Part shown: piece after piece, positions 60,352 through 64,000 of the stretch
Layout: each line of letters starts with the position of its first letter
How positions within the stretch are numbered: the first letter of the stretch is position 1
Assembly: GCA_904066235.2 (NCBI GenBank)
Contig: CAJFCV020000005.1
Coordinates: 3,529,501-3,593,500 of the forward strand
Source of the DNA: Bursaphelenchus xylophilus
Lineage: Eukaryota; Nematoda; Chromadorea; Rhabditida; Aphelenchoididae
DNA length: 64,000 nucleotides
Direction: 5' to 3'
Notes under the pieces: model-generated
Databases searched by the model: none
Told to the model about the DNA's origin: nothing
Seen by the model: the letters and a program-made list of their open reading frames with translations, nothing else
Position numbers and translations under genes: made by a program

Positions 60352-61458
60352 CTATTTTCGCCTCGAGGGAAACAGCCATCCAAGCAGATAAAGACCGACC
60401 AAAAGGCCCAGCATAAGCGTGGGCGAGAAGGTCGGGGAATATGTCGAGTTGCAGAGGGGTGTGTGACATGTGCACAGTTCCACATGATCTGTCGGTTCGA
60501 AGCCGTACCAATCGGGCGCGGCGAAAAGATCCTTCAGACGGACCATTTGGCAGTTTACCGCTTTTTCGTTGCTTCGACGCACCGCATCTCCGTAATAGAG
60601 CACACTCCGATTGTAGTACTTGATGTCCGACATACAGCCGCGCATAAATCCGTAGCGACGCCGGCCTAAAACACGGTCAAATTAACGATGGCTCCAAAAT
60701 TTCCCAATTTTTTGCTTATTTTTCGCAAGAAATTGCCATTTTCTAAAAAAAAATTCAATGAAAATTTGTATTTCTGTTCCAAATGTTGAAATTACATTTA
60801 ATTAATTACCCGAATTCTCGAAAATTGCGCAATTAGATCTAAAATTGTCTCCACTGCAGAGCTTTTTATCAACGCGCACTTCCTTTTCCTCTTCGCGTTT
60901 CGGTCTCGCAAAAAGCGAAAAGGAAACGGAGAGAGGCCGTGGGGGTATAGCTCAGTGGTAGAGCGCTCGCTTCGCATGTGAGAAGTCAGGGGTTCAAACC
61001 CCCTTACCTCCAAAATTTTTGTTTTGGATAATTTTTTTGGTAAAGTGAGAATCTGAGGTAAAAAATGCATGAATATAAATAGCTTTTTAGTCAAGTTCTA
61101 AAAGAAGTTAAGCTTATTTTAATCATTTTATGTTCGAAGAATTGCAGGAAATCAAAAAAAGAAAGAACAATTTTGCCAAAAATTGGTAGAAACATCGAGT
61201 TTTCGCTGAAAAAATTTCTATTATACGTTCTACATGAAGATGTCCAGATTTTTAGGCCTAACTCACCTCCGACTTTATCATTCATCCGCAGCGTTACACA
61301 CAAATCCGTGCAGTTTTTCATTTTGACATGGCGATAGTCAAAGTTGGTTCGATCACATTTATCGGTAAAAGACAGCGGGCGACGATACAGATGCGATATG
61401 TAGACGAACTGATCCTCCAGATACGGACTCATGCAGCTATGGCATTGCATACGATAGG
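60352..61458 (-). CDS. Ly6-like GPI-anchored surface protein, 5' end missing
   Basis: Two exons are secure, 61458-61267 and 60665-60352, in phase, giving about 168 residues. The mature part starts with YRMQCHSCMSP and has ten or more Cys, ending with CTCHTPLCNST, the Ly6/three-finger signature of CC-like and CN near the end. The tail LMLGLLVGLYLLGWLF is hydrophobic with a short basic end, as in GPI-anchored Ly6 proteins. The 5' exon with the signal peptide needs a phase-1 donor and was not located; a candidate is the open stretch at 62333-62580. Nematode ODR-2/HOT-type proteins are the closest group I can think of. The intron contains a tRNA gene on the opposite strand. Confidence 0.75.
60941..61012 (+). 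tRNA. tRNA-Ala (anticodon CGC)
   Basis: A complete 72-base cloverleaf with discriminator A: acceptor GGGGGTA paired with TACCTCC including the G3:U70 pair diagnostic of alanine, D arm GCTCAGTGGTAGAGC, anticodon stem CTCGC/GTGAG with loop TTCGCAT, and T arm AGGGGTTCAAACCCCCT. The anticodon CGC reads GCG. It lies in the intron of the minus-strand Ly6-like gene. Confidence 0.96.
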
Positions 61459-61799
61459 CTAAAATCAACGGAATTAGATGGGAAGTTGTTGATAATTTTC
61501 AAAGTTTACAGTCACAACAAGGTTACTGGGATAGTTAGATGTGATTTTAATTAATTTTTTCTTCGGTTACTTTACTTTTTGACCATTTTTTGATAATAAA
61601 AAATGTGATTTTTTAAATATTTCAAAATTATAAATTTTGGATGACTTAAAAAATTTTTTATGTGCCAAGTACAATATAAAGATTAGGCTCTTCGCCATTT
61701 TCTATCCAATTTACTGTCCTTTTTCGTTTACATTTATATCCAACCATATCTTTTTCGCTCCCCACAATAGCCATGAAAAACGAAGAGGAATCGGACCGT

Positions 61800-61871
61800 G
61801 GGGGTATAGCTCAGTGGTAGAGCGCCCGCTTTGCATGCGGGAAGTCAGGGGTTCAAACCCCCTTACCTCCA
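61800..61871 (+). tRNA. tRNA-Ala (anticodon TGC)
   Basis: Same body as the tRNA at 60941 with anticodon stem CCCGC/GCGGG and loop TTTGCAT, so the anticodon is TGC (reads GCA). The G3:U70 pair is present. The T arm and acceptor are identical to the first copy, and the flanking CCGT before both genes is shared, suggesting a local duplication. Confidence 0.97.
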
Positions 61872-62269
61872 AGTCCCGACTTTTTGTTTTTTACACAAGA
61901 AAGGTGAATTCTAAATGTCAGAATCAATTTTGAATCCATTTTATAACCTTTTTTACAACGAAATATGCCTATTTCACTATGTTTATTCAAGTTTCTACAT
62001 AAAAATGTCATGTTGTATTTTTTTCCAAAAAAATTTGTTTGCCTCTTCGCTATTTTCCAATATATATTTGATGAAATTATAAGGTCGTATGCTTATCCAT
62101 TCGTACCAAAACCTAAAAAATTTGGCCGCCAGTAAATAAGTCAAGAAAAAAATAAATTTAAAATTGGAAAATGGACGTAAAATGCCTCAGGCTTAGTTGT
62201 AAATAACCTTTGACATTTGTTATTTTGCATATCCCATCCCCTTTAGCCAGTATTAAAAAACTGCTTGAA

Positions 62270-62590
62270 TTATGTTACACTTGATCCCGAATTTGGTCCC
62301 GCCACGAAAACTTTGGCATTCCGTTTTAGGGCCCTAAACGTGCACAGACCGTTGGGATTCGCGATATCCGAGACGTTCGCGATGATGTACGAGAATATTT
62401 GGAGCACATCCGTCGCCATTCCGCTCGTCCCGAGCCCCGCACTCCATAAATAAACACTCAGCACGCTGAGGCGGACGATTCGTTGGACGGACGCGACATT
62501 GCTTTTGTTCGGACGGTTGGGCTGGCAGATTGCCGGTGGGGAAATTTTGAACCGTTCCACGGAACGCGGCTCGCGATTTCAGGAACAATC
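62270..62590 (-). other. candidate coding exon, identity unknown
   Basis: This GC-richer island is open across its length on the minus strand. One frame gives a hydrophobic stretch (RLSVLSVYLWSAGLGTSGMA, then LQIFSYIIANVSDIANPNG). It could be the 5' exon of the Ly6-like gene, since a weak phase-1 donor would join NPN to AYRMQC, or a membrane-protein exon of another gene. The splice signals are poor. Confidence 0.3.
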
Positions 62591-63761
62591 CGATATTATA
62601 CTCGAGGTCTGATGACTATTTTAGAACCATAATTTCGTTGGGTAAATGGATGATCTCATGACTAATATGTACATGAAAATGAAGCCGATTCTCTGTAGAA
62701 TGCAACAGATTAACAGAATTCGGAGAGATTTTTAAAGACTATCGACAACGACACGATCAATGTTGTACTCTAAGAATTGCAATAAAGTCGGGTAAAACGT
62801 TAAATTTGTGATGGCCATGAAATTTTCAGCCAAAAACAGACAGATCCAAAGAAACGGCAGGAAATTTGAAGTATAATACGCTGAACAGCTCGAACATTAA
62901 TTATTTAAAACCCGCTAAAACGGACGGAAACTTGGTTTCTTAAAGAATGGCAAACGAGACAAAAAAACGTAGGATAGCAGAGATAAAGTAACACAAGCGA
63001 CTAATTCAGAGCTTTTCCAATCGTATGAGACAAAACAATTCACTATTTGTAGGAGCAAATCGTTACTAGTCAGCCTACAACAAAGTTTAAGCCAATTTTC
63101 GAAAGCCCTCTCATTAGAAGGAAGGATAATATAAAAGACGTGCTTCTAAGTGGCAGCCAGGTGATTTTAATGTGTACCTTGCGGTAAAATATTGTTAAGG
63201 CAAAGGGTTATAAATAAGAGTTACTAATTTGCAAAAGGAAATTGTATTTTCAAGTTATGGATTGTCAAGTCTAAAGAGTTGAAATTTACGTAAAACTTTT
63301 TAATTTTTTTTTTGCCAGGAACATTCTTTAAAGGTGAAATCTGGTAGAGCACGCGATGGACCACACAAGAAGAGGCGGTAGATGCAAAATTTGTGACCTT
63401 TTAGGACATTACCAGCTCCTAAAATTGGATATTTAAGCCGAAAGTTGCCAAAAACACCCTGAAAAATCTTCAAAGTTTGAAAACTCTTAAAACCCCTTAG
63501 GCAATCGCTGAAAATTCGGGTTATACCGATAAAAGAGACCTTTAAGATCGAAGGTCTTCTCACAAAGGCCACGGCCACGATGTGAACACCCCATCCATCA
63601 AGGCCTTCGAATCCTTTTAGGGTCCCAAAAATTAGCTGGCCCTTCTTTCCCGTCTCTGCAGCCTTAACTAGCCATCTCGAATCATCGGAAAACCAATGTA
63701 AAACATTTACTCAGAGAGAAGTGCTAACAGAATTCCTCGTCCCGTCTTCTTTTCTCGCTTA
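62591..63761. other. stretch without a supported gene
   Basis: AT-rich DNA with no recognisable domain. A minus frame at 63300-63578 is open but has no supporting splice sites or family resemblance. Confidence 0.4.
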
Positions 63762-63887
63762 ATGAAGTCCAAGAAGCGGGCACTGGCACCTCCTTTTCTT
63801 TGGATGCGAAACCTGTTTGAAGAAGGCCTTGTTTTTTACGATGGAAACAAGGATGAGCCAAATAATACTCGTGAAGACACAATGAGG
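63762..63887 (+). CDS. possible first exon of a gene leaving the window
   Basis: A 42-codon frame begins with ATG (MKSKKRALAPPFLWMRNLFE) and ends ...EDTMR at AGG|GTAAAC, a plausible phase-0 donor. The sequence is protein-like and GC-richer than its surroundings, but it is too short to name and the rest of the gene lies beyond the window end. Confidence 0.35.
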
Positions 63888-64000
63888 GTAAACAAAAGAT
63901 ATTGAGAGAGTAATTAGAGGGTTAGCGGGCTGGAATTTCTGGGATTTCGGTGTGTTACATTAATCAAGTTGGATGGAAAAAAGCGATGATAAATCAGAAA

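Overview
This window reads as nuclear DNA of a nematode-like animal. It is AT-rich. Genes are broken by short introns with GT/GC...TTTCAG-type junctions, poly(A) signals are present, and the recognisable proteins are animal ones: a basonuclin zinc-finger protein, RSL1D1, SDE2, RBM25, casein-kinase-1-like kinase domains, a WAP/Kunitz secreted protein and a Ly6-type protein. I assigned exons by hand from reading-frame phase and splice consensus. The main multi-exon models stay in frame across every junction.

Layout. 1-3.6 kb: no convincing gene. 3.6-6.8 kb: a basonuclin-like gene on the minus strand. 6.8-21.7 kb: a gene-poor, repeat-rich block holding a 1.38 kb near-perfect hairpin, a dense array of the 9-mer GCAC(A/T)GTGC, and nested terminal-inverted-repeat (TIR) elements. 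21.7-30.1 kb: a compact housekeeping cluster, RSL1D1 (-), SDE2 (-) and RBM25 (+), serving ribosome biogenesis and splicing; SDE2 and RBM25 are head to head. 30.3-53.1 kb: a cluster of four paralogues that looks like the most novel content. Each has the same cysteine-containing ectodomain. Two carry an intact transmembrane segment followed by a CK1-family pseudokinase domain. One ends in a hydrophobic GPI-like tail with no kinase. One is broken by a Foldback-like insertion plus a nonsense codon. Two of the four lie in a 5.7-7.2 kb tandem duplication (41868-49053 and 49404-55113) that also carries a small RRM gene. 54.5-55.8 kb: the intact RRM gene. 56.9-58.8 kb: a secreted WAP-Kunitz-WAP protein. 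58.9-60.1 kb: a decayed mariner-like element. 60.3-61.5 kb: a Ly6-like gene with one tRNA-Ala in its intron and a second just upstream. The window ends inside what may be the first exon of another gene.

How the parts may work together (inference). The paralogue cluster resembles a receptor set: membrane receptors with catalytically impaired CK1-like cytoplasmic domains, plus a surface-anchored ectodomain-only relative that could share or compete for a ligand or partner. Mobile elements have shaped the cluster. Introns of the minus-strand receptor gene hold several TIR elements. The tandem copies differ by a Foldback-like insertion, a hAT-type element reduced to a scar in one copy, and an internal deletion of a mariner-like element.

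Limits. Start codons, signal-peptide exons and UTRs of several genes could not be fixed from sequence alone. Family names rest on recognition of motifs, not on a search.
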